NCBI GenBank assembly: GCA_947627175.1
Contig: CANQVA010000003.1
Span: forward strand, 62,001 to 126,000
DNA from: an uncultured Ruminococcus sp.
GTDB taxonomy: Bacteria > Bacillota > Clostridia > Oscillospirales > Ruminococcaceae
Direction: 5' to 3'
DNA length: 64,000 nt
Position 1 is the first letter of the stretch, and every line of letters starts with the position of its first letter. Below the pieces are notes generated by a model that was given only the letters and a program-made list of their open reading frames with translations, was not told where the DNA came from and made no database searches. Below, one piece after another: positions 48,538 to 57,895 of this stretch. A program made the translations under genes and the position numbers.

Positions 48538-49743
48538 TTATTCCTCACCTGCCTTGAAGTTATAAACAGGTTTTATAATTTCGCTGACATCTGCTGTATC
48601 ACCTATATTATCAATAATATCATTCATGGATTTATAAACCATAGGGCATTCGTCAAGCGTGCCTGAATTGACAGAAGTCGTATAAATACCTTGCATTTGT
48701 TTTTTGTACTCTGAAACAGTAAAACTCTGTTTAGCCTGAGAACGTGACATTATTCTGCCTGCTCCGTGGGGTGCTGAATAATTCCAGTCGGGATTACCCT
48801 TTCCGATACATAACAAACTGCCGTCTCTCATATTGATAGGAATAAGGAGTTTTTCGCCTTTCTTTGCAGAAACTGCACCTTTACGCAAAATCATACTTTC
48901 AGTATCTATATAATTGTGAATTGTCGTGAACTGTTCATTTACATGAAGTCCCATACCCTTAATAATTTCGTCCATCATGGCAAGACGGTTAAGACGTGCA
49001 AATTCCTGCACTATCTTCATATCATGGATATATCTTTCAAAAAGTTCTCCTTCAGTATAAGCGAGTTGTTTGGGAATATCAGTTGTCTTTGTGTTTTTAA
49101 GTTTTTTTATTTCGGACTCAATCTGTTTTGTTTTCCCTTCTGCTTTAAGACGTGCAACAAGTTCGTCAACTTCTTTCTTTGAACTGCGGTTAAGCTGTCT
49201 GTATGCTTCTTCTTGATAATATTTAGCCGTTTCAACTCCCAGATGCCTTGAACCTGAATGAATAACTATATAAATACTTCCGTCACTTCCTTTGTCAGCC
49301 TCAATAAAATGATTTCCTCCGCCAAGAGTTCCCATGCTTAATTCTGCACGGTCAACGTTTATGTGTTCAATACAGTAAAGTTCAGCAAGATTTATCTTGT
49401 TTATATAGCGGTGTGGTTTTTTCCTTATCGAAAAACCCGACGGTATTGTGCGGTAAATAAGTTTGTCAAGCTGTTGAAGTTCAATATGCCTTTCTTTAAG
49501 TCTGACCGTTTCCATACCGCAACCTATATCAACACCAACAAGATTCGGTATAGCTTTGTCTGTAACTGTCATTGTAGTTCCGATTGTACAACCTGCCCCT
49601 GCGTGAACATCGGGCATAATGCGTATTTCTGCCCCCTTGCTTACAGGCTGATTGCAGAGGGTGATAATTTGTGAAATTGCGTTTTCGTCAATTACATCAG
49701 TAAAAACTTTTGCGGAATTGTATTTGCCGTTTAAAATAATCAT
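48538..49743 (-). CDS. rtcB: RtcB-family RNA ligase
   Basis: IRIMPDVHAGAGCTIGTTMTV...VGVDIGCGMETV...LGGGNHFIEADKG...HSGSRHLG. Confidence 0.94.
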   Translation of the reverse strand: MIILNGKYNSAKVFTDVIDENAISQIITLCNQPVSKGAEIRIMPDVHAGAGCTIGTTMTVTDKAIPNLVGVDIGCGMETVRLKERHIELQQLDKLIYRTIPSGFSIRKKPHRYINKINLAELYCIEHINVDRAELSMGTLGGGNHFIEADKGSDGSIYIVIHSGSRHLGVETAKYYQEEAYRQLNRSSKKEVDELVARLKAEGKTKQIESEIKKLKNTKTTDIPKQLAYTEGELFERYIHDMKIVQEFARLNRLAMMDEIIKGMGLHVNEQFTTIHNYIDTESMILRKGAVSAKKGEKLLIPINMRDGSLLCIGKGNPDWNYSAPHGAGRIMSRSQAKQSFTVSEYKKQMQGIYTTSVNSGTLDECPMVYKSMNDIIDNIGDTADVSEIIKPVYNFKAGEE

Positions 49744-49775
49744 ATTGTGCCTTTTCCTTTCCAGTCTGTCTGCAA

Positions 49776-49807
49776 CAAAAAAAGCACCCCTGCAACGGAG
49801 TGCTTCT
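49776..49807 (-). terminator. Intrinsic terminator upstream of rtcB
   Basis: Minus strand AAGCACTCC-GTTGCA-GGGGTGCTTTTTTT. Confidence 0.8.
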
Positions 49808-49836
49808 GATATTATAAATTATAAAAATTTACAAAA

Positions 49837-49929
49837 TCAGCGTATAATAATTGCAGGCAAACTCCACGATGATTTAATTGATGATTCAATATTAAATTGT
49901 GACAAAACGAAACTCATATACATTTTCAT
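49837..49929 (-). CDS. Candidate 30-aa leader/small peptide upstream of rtcB
   Basis: Promoter TTGACA-N17-TATAAT, SD AAGGAAGGTG, ATG; MKMYMSFVLSQFNIESSIKSSWSLPAIIIR*. Confidence 0.5.
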   Translation of the reverse strand: MKMYMSFVLSQFNIESSIKSSWSLPAIIIR

Positions 49930-50022
49930 GGTGTTCACCTTCCTTTCTTAATAATATGAAATCATTATACATTCAAATGTTTTATTTGTCAAGCCTGAAT
50001 GAAAATTTTAACCGTATTGTAA

Positions 50023-51945
50023 TTATTTTCCGCAGGCTGTCCTTGAATTTTTACGCTGTTTCTTTACTTCATACATTTTTTCGTCAGCCTGTTGTATTAT
50101 ACTATAAAGAGTAGTACTATCTTTTGCGACAGCAACAACACTGCCTATACTTGCCGAAAGAGTATAGGGCTTTTTTATTATTGCATTCATGCTTTCTATT
50201 TTTGCATTAAACCTGCGTTTGAATGTTTCGACTTCATTTTCCGTAACGTCAAAATTGAAAACTACAAATTCATCTCCGCCGAATCTTGCACATATGCCGT
50301 TTATGCAACATTCCTGAATAACGCTTGCAAGCCTTTGTATGGCAAAGTCACCCTCATTATGACCGTAATTGTCATTGATGAATTTCAGACCGTCCATGTC
50401 AATAAAAGTAAGCATTACTTTTTTATTTTCTTCTGCACATTCTCTGAATTTTGCATCTGCAAGATTTATAAAGCCGTTTCTGTTGTAGATATTGCAGAGA
50501 GGGTCAATAACATAAAGGCGGTTAAGTTCGTCCATTGTCCTGTTAATATGAACAAGTTTACGGACGTTTTCAAGGGAATTGCTCAAATTCATAGTAAGAT
50601 TATGACACAACAGACTGTAAACGGGAAAATCACTGTTTGTGATGATATAATATCCAAGACATCTTTCACGGAAATGAAGAGGGAGAAAATAATTTATATT
50701 TCCGCTTGTTTCAACGGGTTCGGGGAACATTTTACGGCTCGGAAAATATTTACAAGTACGTCTTTCCCCTTTTTCCCATATAATGGGGGAAGTCATATAT
50801 CTTTCATAATTGCATTCCGCCTCGGGAAGAGAAGCATCAACTGTGAATGAGTCCTGCCAGTCCTCCGTGAGACAAAGACAGAATTTATCACATTCAAGCT
50901 CTTCTATAAATTTATTCATAACGTCCATCATTTCCGAAATTTCTTCGGTTTCAGCAAGACCTGCTGTAAAGCGATTAAGCATACGAATACCTGAATTTAT
51001 ATTTTCAAGCAAGTTATAAGTGCGTTTCTTGTATTCTCTGTAATCATTTTCACTTTCCGTTTTACAGCCACAACTTTCGGAAAATACGGATGACGAATCA
51101 AGTTGTATATTCTTAGGCGGATTTTTACCGTCTATTATATCCATGATTATTTCAGCGGACTTATAACCCATATCATAAAGCGGTCTTTTTACGGAAGTAA
51201 GTGCAGGAGAAAAATTTCTTGCGTTGTATATGTAGTCAAAACCTGTTACAATAACATCATCGGGGACTTTATAACCGGCTTTTTCAAGAGCTGAAATAGC
51301 AGTAAGTGCCATAGCATCATTTGCACATATGAAAGCATCAGGCAATGACATTCCCGACTCAATAAATTCTTCTATTGCCTGCCGTCCGTCCTGACTTCTG
51401 AATTCACCGAAAAATATACGTTTATTGTCAACGGGAATATTATGCTTTTCCATTACATCAAGAAAAGCATTATATCTGTCAGTCGCCTCGGGATTTGAAA
51501 GAGGGCCTGAAATAAAGTTTATTACTTTCGCTCCGTGTTTTTCAATAACATGATTTACTATATCACTCATTGCAGAAACGTTGTCTATGCCTATATTGTA
51601 AAGCTGAGGATAGTCACCGCAGTCAAAAACTACTGCCGGTATTCCCGACTTTTCAACACGTTTTATTATACGCTCCTTTATTTCGGGGTCACATATAGTA
51701 TTTGTCATCAGTATTGTACCGTCAAATTCATTGAAGTTTACAAGATTATAGATACTATATTCCCCTATATCAAATCTTTTGCTTTTAAGCATACCACCGT
51801 ATGCAGCAAAATAAGAAACGTTAATATTATGCTTGTATGCATAGCTGTTGATACCGCCTATTATATTATTCTGATATTCCTCATCAATACCGGCAGCAAC
51901 AACAGCGATGTGTATTATCTTTTTTTCACTCATTTTCTTCACCAT
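50023..51945 (-). CDS. LacI/periplasmic-binding-like sensor domain fused to GGDEF diguanylate cyclase
   Basis: HIAVVAAGIDEEYQNNIIGGINSYAYKHNI...PDAFICANDAMALTAISALEKAGYKVPDDVIVTGFDYIYNAR...; C-term YVIDPLCNIYNRNGF...FIDMDGLKFINDNYGHNEGDFAI...ARFGGDEFVVF; no N-terminal HTH or TM. Confidence 0.9.
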   Translation of the reverse strand: MVKKMSEKKIIHIAVVAAGIDEEYQNNIIGGINSYAYKHNINVSYFAAYGGMLKSKRFDIGEYSIYNLVNFNEFDGTILMTNTICDPEIKERIIKRVEKSGIPAVVFDCGDYPQLYNIGIDNVSAMSDIVNHVIEKHGAKVINFISGPLSNPEATDRYNAFLDVMEKHNIPVDNKRIFFGEFRSQDGRQAIEEFIESGMSLPDAFICANDAMALTAISALEKAGYKVPDDVIVTGFDYIYNARNFSPALTSVKRPLYDMGYKSAEIIMDIIDGKNPPKNIQLDSSSVFSESCGCKTESENDYREYKKRTYNLLENINSGIRMLNRFTAGLAETEEISEMMDVMNKFIEELECDKFCLCLTEDWQDSFTVDASLPEAECNYERYMTSPIIWEKGERRTCKYFPSRKMFPEPVETSGNINYFLPLHFRERCLGYYIITNSDFPVYSLLCHNLTMNLSNSLENVRKLVHINRTMDELNRLYVIDPLCNIYNRNGFINLADAKFRECAEENKKVMLTFIDMDGLKFINDNYGHNEGDFAIQRLASVIQECCINGICARFGGDEFVVFNFDVTENEVETFKRRFNAKIESMNAIIKKPYTLSASIGSVVAVAKDSTTLYSIIQQADEKMYEVKKQRKNSRTACGK

Positions 51946-52158
51946 TTTCCATACTTATTTATTAGGATTTAGTAATCTAATTGTATCACTGTTTTGTAGA
52001 AATTTAAAGAGGAAAGCACAAAAATCGTCGGTTTATACAATATGTTATATGTAAATTTGTGCAATATGCCGAATTTATTGAAAAAATCGTCTTTTTTACC
52101 CCTTGAAATCACTTATATTAAACGGGAAAAATGCCTTATGTAAAAGGAGGATTAAAAA

Positions 52159-54519
52159 ATGAAAAAGAATATTATTTTAATTATGGCTTTTCTTCTCTGT
52201 ATGGGAACTGTTTCATGCAGTGAACAAAAAGAAAAACCACAGAATAACACAGACAACACAAAGTCATACACCGTCGGAAAATTAAGTGATATTGCATACA
52301 AAAAAGAAAATGTAAAACTACCCGACAAACTGAATCAGATTTATTATTGCAGTCCATTCAATGATGGAAAAAATTATCTCATTCTCGGAGCAGGGGAAAC
52401 TGTTCCGGAGTTCTGGAAAACTGACAAAGATTTTCAGAGTTATGAAAAAATTGAAATTCCCGATTTTGATATAGGCATATCTTATAATATTGATGTTGCC
52501 GACAATGGCAATATTATCGAATTTTTCGTTGATGCTGATTATGGGGATTTGCCCGACCCCAACCCTATGGCTGAAGATTACAATGAAGCAAAATATGATG
52601 CTGTCGCTGAATATTGTTTCAAAATAAATGTGTATTCCCCAAACGGCGAACTGCTTAATTCTGTACCTGTAGGAGAATTTCCTGAAACACCCGATAAATC
52701 ATTTATAATAGGCTATACTGTTTCTGACGGTAATAATATTATTACAAATATAAATGGTACATATTATGTCTTTAAAACAGACGGTTCATATATTGGTGAA
52801 CTTTCCACAGACGATGACACAACTATTGAATCAATCGGTCATAATAAAGACGGTACACTTGTATGTGCCGTAAGTACGGATAATGACAAAATGCAGATAC
52901 GTCAGATAAACAGCGACGGCACACTTGAAAAGTCTTATGTAACTTACGACTTCAACGAAAGTATTCAGGACGTTATAACTGTCGGAACAGGTGATTATTC
53001 AATGTTTATCCGTTCAAGAAGTACTATTTACGGCATACGTTCTGACAATTCGGCTATTGAACCGCTTTTCAGTATAAATTATTCGGGTCTTTCTTCTGAC
53101 AATATAAAGGGGTTCAGAATGTGCGATGACGGGAGATTTTCAGTAATTGAAAACAAATATGACGATTTCATCGTTAAAATGAGAACGTATACACAATGCA
53201 GTCGTGAAGAATATGAAAGTATTCCGCATATAACGGTAGGTGCAAAATATGAAGACCATATACTAAAAGATTATATCGGAACATTTAATGATACACATGA
53301 TGATATGCAAGTTGATTTGAAAATTTATGATAATGATGATAATAATAACAATGATGATGCTTTTGCTGAAGATATGCTTGACGGTAATATGCCCGATGTT
53401 CTTTTAATGGACGATACAAGCGGTAATTTTGGTTCTGTTAATCTCTACAAAAAAGACGCTTTATGCGATTTGTACAATTTTATCGACAATGACGAAAATC
53501 TTTCACGTGACAGCTTCGTTGAAAATGCTGTAAAAGCCTGTGAAATTGACAGCGGACTTTATGTCATGCCGAACGCTTTTTCAATACAGCTGCGTAATAC
53601 CGCAAAGGAAAAATTTGTAAAAGACATTGAAACATGGGACTTTGATTCATATATGAATATTATTGAAAATCTCCCCGACAATATGGGCATAAGATATTGG
53701 GACGCATCAGCCGGCAATACTAATGATACAAAATATGTAAGACGTAGCTGTTATGACTGGACAAACTGGGCGGATTTTGAAAACAATACCTGCGATTTCA
53801 ACAATGATGATTTTATCCGTTATCTTAATTATTGCAACGGTGCAGATGTTATTGACATTGTATCCGAAAAACCGGCTGACGGAAATTTAGATTATTTATA
53901 CAATATGCAAGAATCTCAATACCGTAATGACCTTGCACTATTCGATGATGCATATATAACGACTTATTATGCATATCTTGACCTTACACAAGGAACTTTC
54001 GGCGGTGAACCTATTATTACTCTTGGTGAAATAGGCAATAAGAATACTCCGATAACTTTTGATTTCGGCGGAATAAACGGTTACGCAATAACGACAACTT
54101 CCGATAAGCAGGATTTAGCATGGAACTTTTTAAGCAGTATGGTCAGTGATGAATACTACTCGGAAAATAATTATTTCAGTTTTCCTATAACAAAGAGCGG
54201 TCTTGAATTACTCGCAGAATATCAGAAACTCCCACAAGATAACAAAAGTTACAAGGGATTTGAAGATTATACGGGTTATTTATACTGGTGCGACAGCGAA
54301 CCTATAAAATTAGGCTATGTTGATGACAAAATTATTTCAGCAGTCAATGAACTTATCGAAAAAGCCGTACCTGAAAAAAACGGCATATATCCAAAAAATG
54401 ATTTCTATAATATAGCATATGAAGAATTTGACCGTTTTTTCAATGGGGAAACTACTGCACAACAATGTGCGGAAAATATGCAGAGCAGGCTTTCTATATA
54501 TCTTTCAGAAAACAGTTGA
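52159..54519 (+). CDS. Large lipoprotein with extracellular solute-binding (family 1-like) C-terminal domain
   Basis: Lipobox LCMGTVSCSE; ~350-aa N-terminal region then SBP-like DGNMPDVLLMDD...KKDALCDLYNFID...GLYVMPNAFSIQLRNTAKEKF; AAAGGAGG upstream. Confidence 0.75.
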   Translation: MKKNIILIMAFLLCMGTVSCSEQKEKPQNNTDNTKSYTVGKLSDIAYKKENVKLPDKLNQIYYCSPFNDGKNYLILGAGETVPEFWKTDKDFQSYEKIEIPDFDIGISYNIDVADNGNIIEFFVDADYGDLPDPNPMAEDYNEAKYDAVAEYCFKINVYSPNGELLNSVPVGEFPETPDKSFIIGYTVSDGNNIITNINGTYYVFKTDGSYIGELSTDDDTTIESIGHNKDGTLVCAVSTDNDKMQIRQINSDGTLEKSYVTYDFNESIQDVITVGTGDYSMFIRSRSTIYGIRSDNSAIEPLFSINYSGLSSDNIKGFRMCDDGRFSVIENKYDDFIVKMRTYTQCSREEYESIPHITVGAKYEDHILKDYIGTFNDTHDDMQVDLKIYDNDDNNNNDDAFAEDMLDGNMPDVLLMDDTSGNFGSVNLYKKDALCDLYNFIDNDENLSRDSFVENAVKACEIDSGLYVMPNAFSIQLRNTAKEKFVKDIETWDFDSYMNIIENLPDNMGIRYWDASAGNTNDTKYVRRSCYDWTNWADFENNTCDFNNDDFIRYLNYCNGADVIDIVSEKPADGNLDYLYNMQESQYRNDLALFDDAYITTYYAYLDLTQGTFGGEPIITLGEIGNKNTPITFDFGGINGYAITTTSDKQDLAWNFLSSMVSDEYYSENNYFSFPITKSGLELLAEYQKLPQDNKSYKGFEDYTGYLYWCDSEPIKLGYVDDKIISAVNELIEKAVPEKNGIYPKNDFYNIAYEEFDRFFNGETTAQQCAENMQSRLSIYLSENS

Positions 54520-54548
54520 CAAAAAAAGGGGCGTTTTGCACGTCCCTG
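54498..54548 (+). repeat. 51-bp direct repeat, copy 1: last codons of the lipoprotein gene plus its terminator
   Basis: ATATCTTTCAGAAAACAGTTGACAAAAAAAGGGGCGTTTTGCACGTCCCTG; 49/51 identical to 56340-56390. Confidence 0.92.
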
Positions 54549-54575
54549 AATTTATATACTTACGTTTTTTGATAC

Positions 54576-55751
54576 TTATTCTTGTACAGTATTTTCATAA
54601 TTATAGTTTTCAATCTGTGATGTAACGCAAGCATTGAACATACTGTCAAGGTCGCTGTAGCCCGTGAATCGGTAGTGTACAAACTCTCCCCAACTAAGAT
54701 AGCCCGCCTTGCTATCTATTGAATTGTTGGGCATTGAACCGGAACTTAAATCAAATGAACAAGTGCCATCTTCAAGAAGTACTATATTGTTGTATTTGTA
54801 ATATGTGTAGTAAGTCTCCGGGCAAGCTTTCTTCTCGGCATTTTCCACTCTTGCCTCTTCCTCATTAGCAAAAGCCGTAAGTTCGGCTGTCTCCTTGAAT
54901 ACGCAATAGAGCTGATTTCCTGAATCAGTTGAAAAGCCCTCCTTTGGCGTTAGGAAGTAGTAACCAATAAGTTCACTGTTTTTAAGGCTGTTGCCCTCAG
55001 CCCACGAAGCAGCAGAACTCTTAAAAGAGTCTTCCGCCTGACTTATCATCTTGTTTATTGAATCCTCGGGTATCTCTTCAATTTTCTGTGCATAGCTTGC
55101 CAATCCCTCAACAGTAAATTTCTTTTCGGTTGCTGTAGGAGTTTTGCCGTTGCTCATACAGTATTCTTCAACGTCTGTACCGCTTGATGAAGATATGCTG
55201 ACAGTTACTTCATCACCATTTTTCAGTCCTGAAGACTTATCAAGAGTATAGTTTAATGATATGTCAATATTAGAATCAGATGTATTTACACTTGCTGTGC
55301 CGTTCGGAGACATACCGCTAAAGTTTACAGCCACATTCTCAAACGGGTCAAAGGCTTCTATTTCGTCAAGTCCGCTGACTGTGATTTTCTTTTCACCGCC
55401 TGCCAGCTTGAAATCATAGCTTTCAAGAACCGAATTGTCAACATCTATTTTAAGTACAACTTCATCACCGTTAGAAAGGTTTTCAGAAGGTGATATGCTG
55501 TATTCTACAGCATCATATAAATCTTCTTCAAGTTCCGCAAGTTCCGACAAGGACATTTCCTTGCCATATTTTTCTTCTGTGTCTGTGAGCCAGTCTCCCT
55601 GTGTAAACGTGGCAATTCCCTGACCGTCATATCCGCTGACAACAATATCCGCATCAGCTGAAATGTCAACAGTTTCCTTGCCACAGCCTGTAAGACCTGC
55701 ACATACGCATATTAGCGTAAAACATAAAATTGCCTTTGATTTTCTTTTCAT
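54576..55751 (-). CDS. Hypothetical lipoprotein with repeated beta-domain motifs
   Basis: Lipobox CAGLTGCGK; internal similarity NLSNGDEVVLKI / GLKNGDEVTVSI. Confidence 0.75.
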   Translation of the reverse strand: MKRKSKAILCFTLICVCAGLTGCGKETVDISADADIVVSGYDGQGIATFTQGDWLTDTEEKYGKEMSLSELAELEEDLYDAVEYSISPSENLSNGDEVVLKIDVDNSVLESYDFKLAGGEKKITVSGLDEIEAFDPFENVAVNFSGMSPNGTASVNTSDSNIDISLNYTLDKSSGLKNGDEVTVSISSSSGTDVEEYCMSNGKTPTATEKKFTVEGLASYAQKIEEIPEDSINKMISQAEDSFKSSAASWAEGNSLKNSELIGYYFLTPKEGFSTDSGNQLYCVFKETAELTAFANEEEARVENAEKKACPETYYTYYKYNNIVLLEDGTCSFDLSSGSMPNNSIDSKAGYLSWGEFVHYRFTGYSDLDSMFNACVTSQIENYNYENTVQE

Positions 55752-55771
55752 ATAAAAACCTCTTTCTTTTT

Positions 55772-55799
55772 GTCCCCTTTTCTGACAGGGGACTTTTTT
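55772..55799 (+). terminator. Plus-oriented intrinsic terminator with no plus-strand gene upstream
   Basis: GTCCCC...GGGGAC then TTTTTT. Confidence 0.65.
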
Positions 55800-55962
55800 A
55801 ATATTATTAACGGAATATTATTTCAACAAAATGTTACAAAAATTCCGTATAACAAACTAATTATAACATATAATATTTCCGAAAGTCAATGTTTATTGTA
55901 CCAAAATTCCAAATATAATCTTACTTATTTATGTTAAAATTTGTAAGACAGGGGGTGAATTT

Positions 55963-56292
55963 ATGGAAACAATGAGTGACTTCGGGAAAAAACTTAAAGA
56001 ACTCCGTAAAGAAGCAGGACTTACACAGAAACAGCTTGCAGACAGATTATGGCTTAAAAAGTCCACCGTAAGCTACTATGAACAATCTGTGCATTATCCC
56101 TCACCTGAGATAATAGTGAAACTTTCCAATATATTTCATGTCACTACTGATTATCTGCTTGGAATTGAAGAAAAAAAGCAGACCATTGATGTAACTGATT
56201 TGACAGATGAGGATATTGAGTTTCTTGAAAATGCTGTAAAACTTCTCAGGAGAAAAAACCTTCCCGACCGATATTCCCACAACTCGAAATAA
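55963..56292 (+). CDS. XRE-family HTH transcriptional regulator
   Basis: FGKKLKELRKEAGLTQKQLADRLWLKKSTVSYYEQSVHYPSPEIIVKLSNIFHVTTDYLLG. Confidence 0.93.
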   Translation: METMSDFGKKLKELRKEAGLTQKQLADRLWLKKSTVSYYEQSVHYPSPEIIVKLSNIFHVTTDYLLGIEEKKQTIDVTDLTDEDIEFLENAVKLLRRKNLPDRYSHNSK

Positions 56293-56339
56293 AAATATAT
56301 GTGCGTTTTTGCAAAAAGAAATTCAGTAATTATATCATA

Positions 56340-56390
56340 ATATCTTTCAGAAAACAGTTGACAAAAAAAGGGACGCTTTGCACGTCCCTG
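56340..56390 (+). repeat. 51-bp direct repeat, copy 2
   Basis: ATATCTTTCAGAAAACAGTTGACAAAAAAAGGGACGCTTTGCACGTCCCTG; 2 mismatches to copy 1. Confidence 0.92.
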
Positions 56391-56406
56391 TAATTTATTT
56401 ATTTAT

Positions 56407-56799
56407 TTATTTATGGAATCCGACAATCTTCACCGCCGCAACAGGTGTACCTATATCATCAGTAACACTTACATTATAACAGCAAGTTGAACGCCCGTTT
56501 TTAATAAGATGCGTTTCGGCAATAATTCTGTCACTTTTCGGTACTCCGATAAATGATATATCAGATGTTATTGAAACTGTCCCGGCTTTCTGCCAGTTTG
56601 ACGCTACTGCAAACGCAAAGTCAGCAAGCGTGAAATAAACTCCGCCCATTATTCCGCCTACGGCATTTTTATGATGTTCGTTAATGATAAGGCTTACTTT
56701 TGCATAATTGTCGCCTATTTCATCTATAACCGCACCCATTTCTGTTGCGTAACGGTCATTGCGGAACATCTCCCTTACTCTTTCAAGTTCTTCCATCAT
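56407..56799 (-). CDS. PaaI-family hotdog thioesterase
   Basis: HHKNAVGGIMGGVYFTLADFAFAVASN. Confidence 0.88.
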   Translation of the reverse strand: MMEELERVREMFRNDRYATEMGAVIDEIGDNYAKVSLIINEHHKNAVGGIMGGVYFTLADFAFAVASNWQKAGTVSITSDISFIGVPKSDRIIAETHLIKNGRSTCCYNVSVTDDIGTPVAAVKIVGFHK

Positions 56800-57545
56800 A
56801 TCAGCATACTCATGTCATAAAGTCCGGCAGGCTGGTCTTTAAGGAAAATGGCGGCATTTACCGAACCTTCTGCAAAAACTGTCTTTGATGCGGCAGAATG
56901 GGAAAGAGTTATAACTTCGTCATGACCTGCGAATATAACGTCATGTTCACCAACTATTGTACCGCCTCTTATAGCGTGCATACCGATTTCTGACTTTTCA
57001 CGTTTCTGTCTGCGTGAATGACGGTCATAAACATAATGTTTAGAATTGTCAAGAGTTTCGTTTATAGCGTTTGCAAGCATAATTGCCGTACCGCTCGGTG
57101 CGTCGATTTTCTGATTATGATGCTTTTCAACTATTTCAACATCAAACTGATTTCCAAGTACACTCGCCGCTTTCTTTGCAAGTTCAACAAGTAAATTTAT
57201 TCCCAGTGACATATTGAATGTGAAAAATACCGGAATTTGTTCAGATGCAGATTTTATTTTTGTAATCTGTTCATCGCTGTAACCTGTTGATGCTACTACA
57301 ATAGGCGTACCTGTTGTAAGACAATAGCTAAGAAGTCCGTCAAGTGATGCCGGATTTGAAAAATCAATGATAACATCCGGTTTGACTTCAAGTTCAGAGG
57401 GTTTTGAAACTATCGGAAAATCGGCATACTTTTCTGTGAAGAGGTCAATTCCTGCAACGACTTTACAGTCGTCACGCTCTTTTATGCAATTGTAAACAGT
57501 TTTGCCCATTTTGCCATTTGCACCGCATATAGCTATATTTGTCAT
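56796..57545 (-). CDS. dapB: 4-hydroxy-tetrahydrodipicolinate reductase
   Basis: IAICGANGKMGKTVYNCI...VEIVEKHHNQKIDAPSGTA. Confidence 0.95.
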   Translation of the reverse strand: MTNIAICGANGKMGKTVYNCIKERDDCKVVAGIDLFTEKYADFPIVSKPSELEVKPDVIIDFSNPASLDGLLSYCLTTGTPIVVASTGYSDEQITKIKSASEQIPVFFTFNMSLGINLLVELAKKAASVLGNQFDVEIVEKHHNQKIDAPSGTAIMLANAINETLDNSKHYVYDRHSRRQKREKSEIGMHAIRGGTIVGEHDVIFAGHDEVITLSHSAASKTVFAEGSVNAAIFLKDQPAGLYDMSMLI

Positions 57546-57895
57546 TTTTTCATCTCCTGTTTTTTATTTTTGATTTTTTGATTTTGCTTGTCAATTTTTG
57601 CCGTTATTGCCGAAATTGTAAGTAATATGCACGGAACAGCACACATAAATACATCTCTTTCATCAACAAAAAGTAATATTGCTAACGGCATAAGAATAAG
57701 TGAAGAAGTAAGAAATTCGTATTTCCAATCACTGTTGAAAATAATGGTAATAATCGGAACAATAACAGCTATCACTGCAATAATTTTTGATATTGTCATC
57801 AGCCTTGTTTTTTTCAGCCCGTCAGGGTCATTTCCGCAGTGTCCGCAAATTTTCATTCCACGGCTGACATAATAACCGCAAAATCTGCAATTCAT
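57542..57895 (-). CDS. Zinc-ribbon membrane protein (117 aa)
   Basis: CRFCGYYVSRGMKICGHCGNDPDG plus TM segments. Confidence 0.75.
   Translation of the reverse strand: MNCRFCGYYVSRGMKICGHCGNDPDGLKKTRLMTISKIIAVIAVIVPIITIIFNSDWKYEFLTSSLILMPLAILLFVDERDVFMCAVPCILLTISAITAKIDKQNQKIKNKKQEMKK

Noticed and set aside
50092-50850. 252-aa plus-strand ORF antisense to the LacI-GGDEF gene
   Set aside because: Cys/Phe/Tyr-rich composition typical of antisense ORFs over AT-rich coding DNA; minus-strand frame has clear domains.
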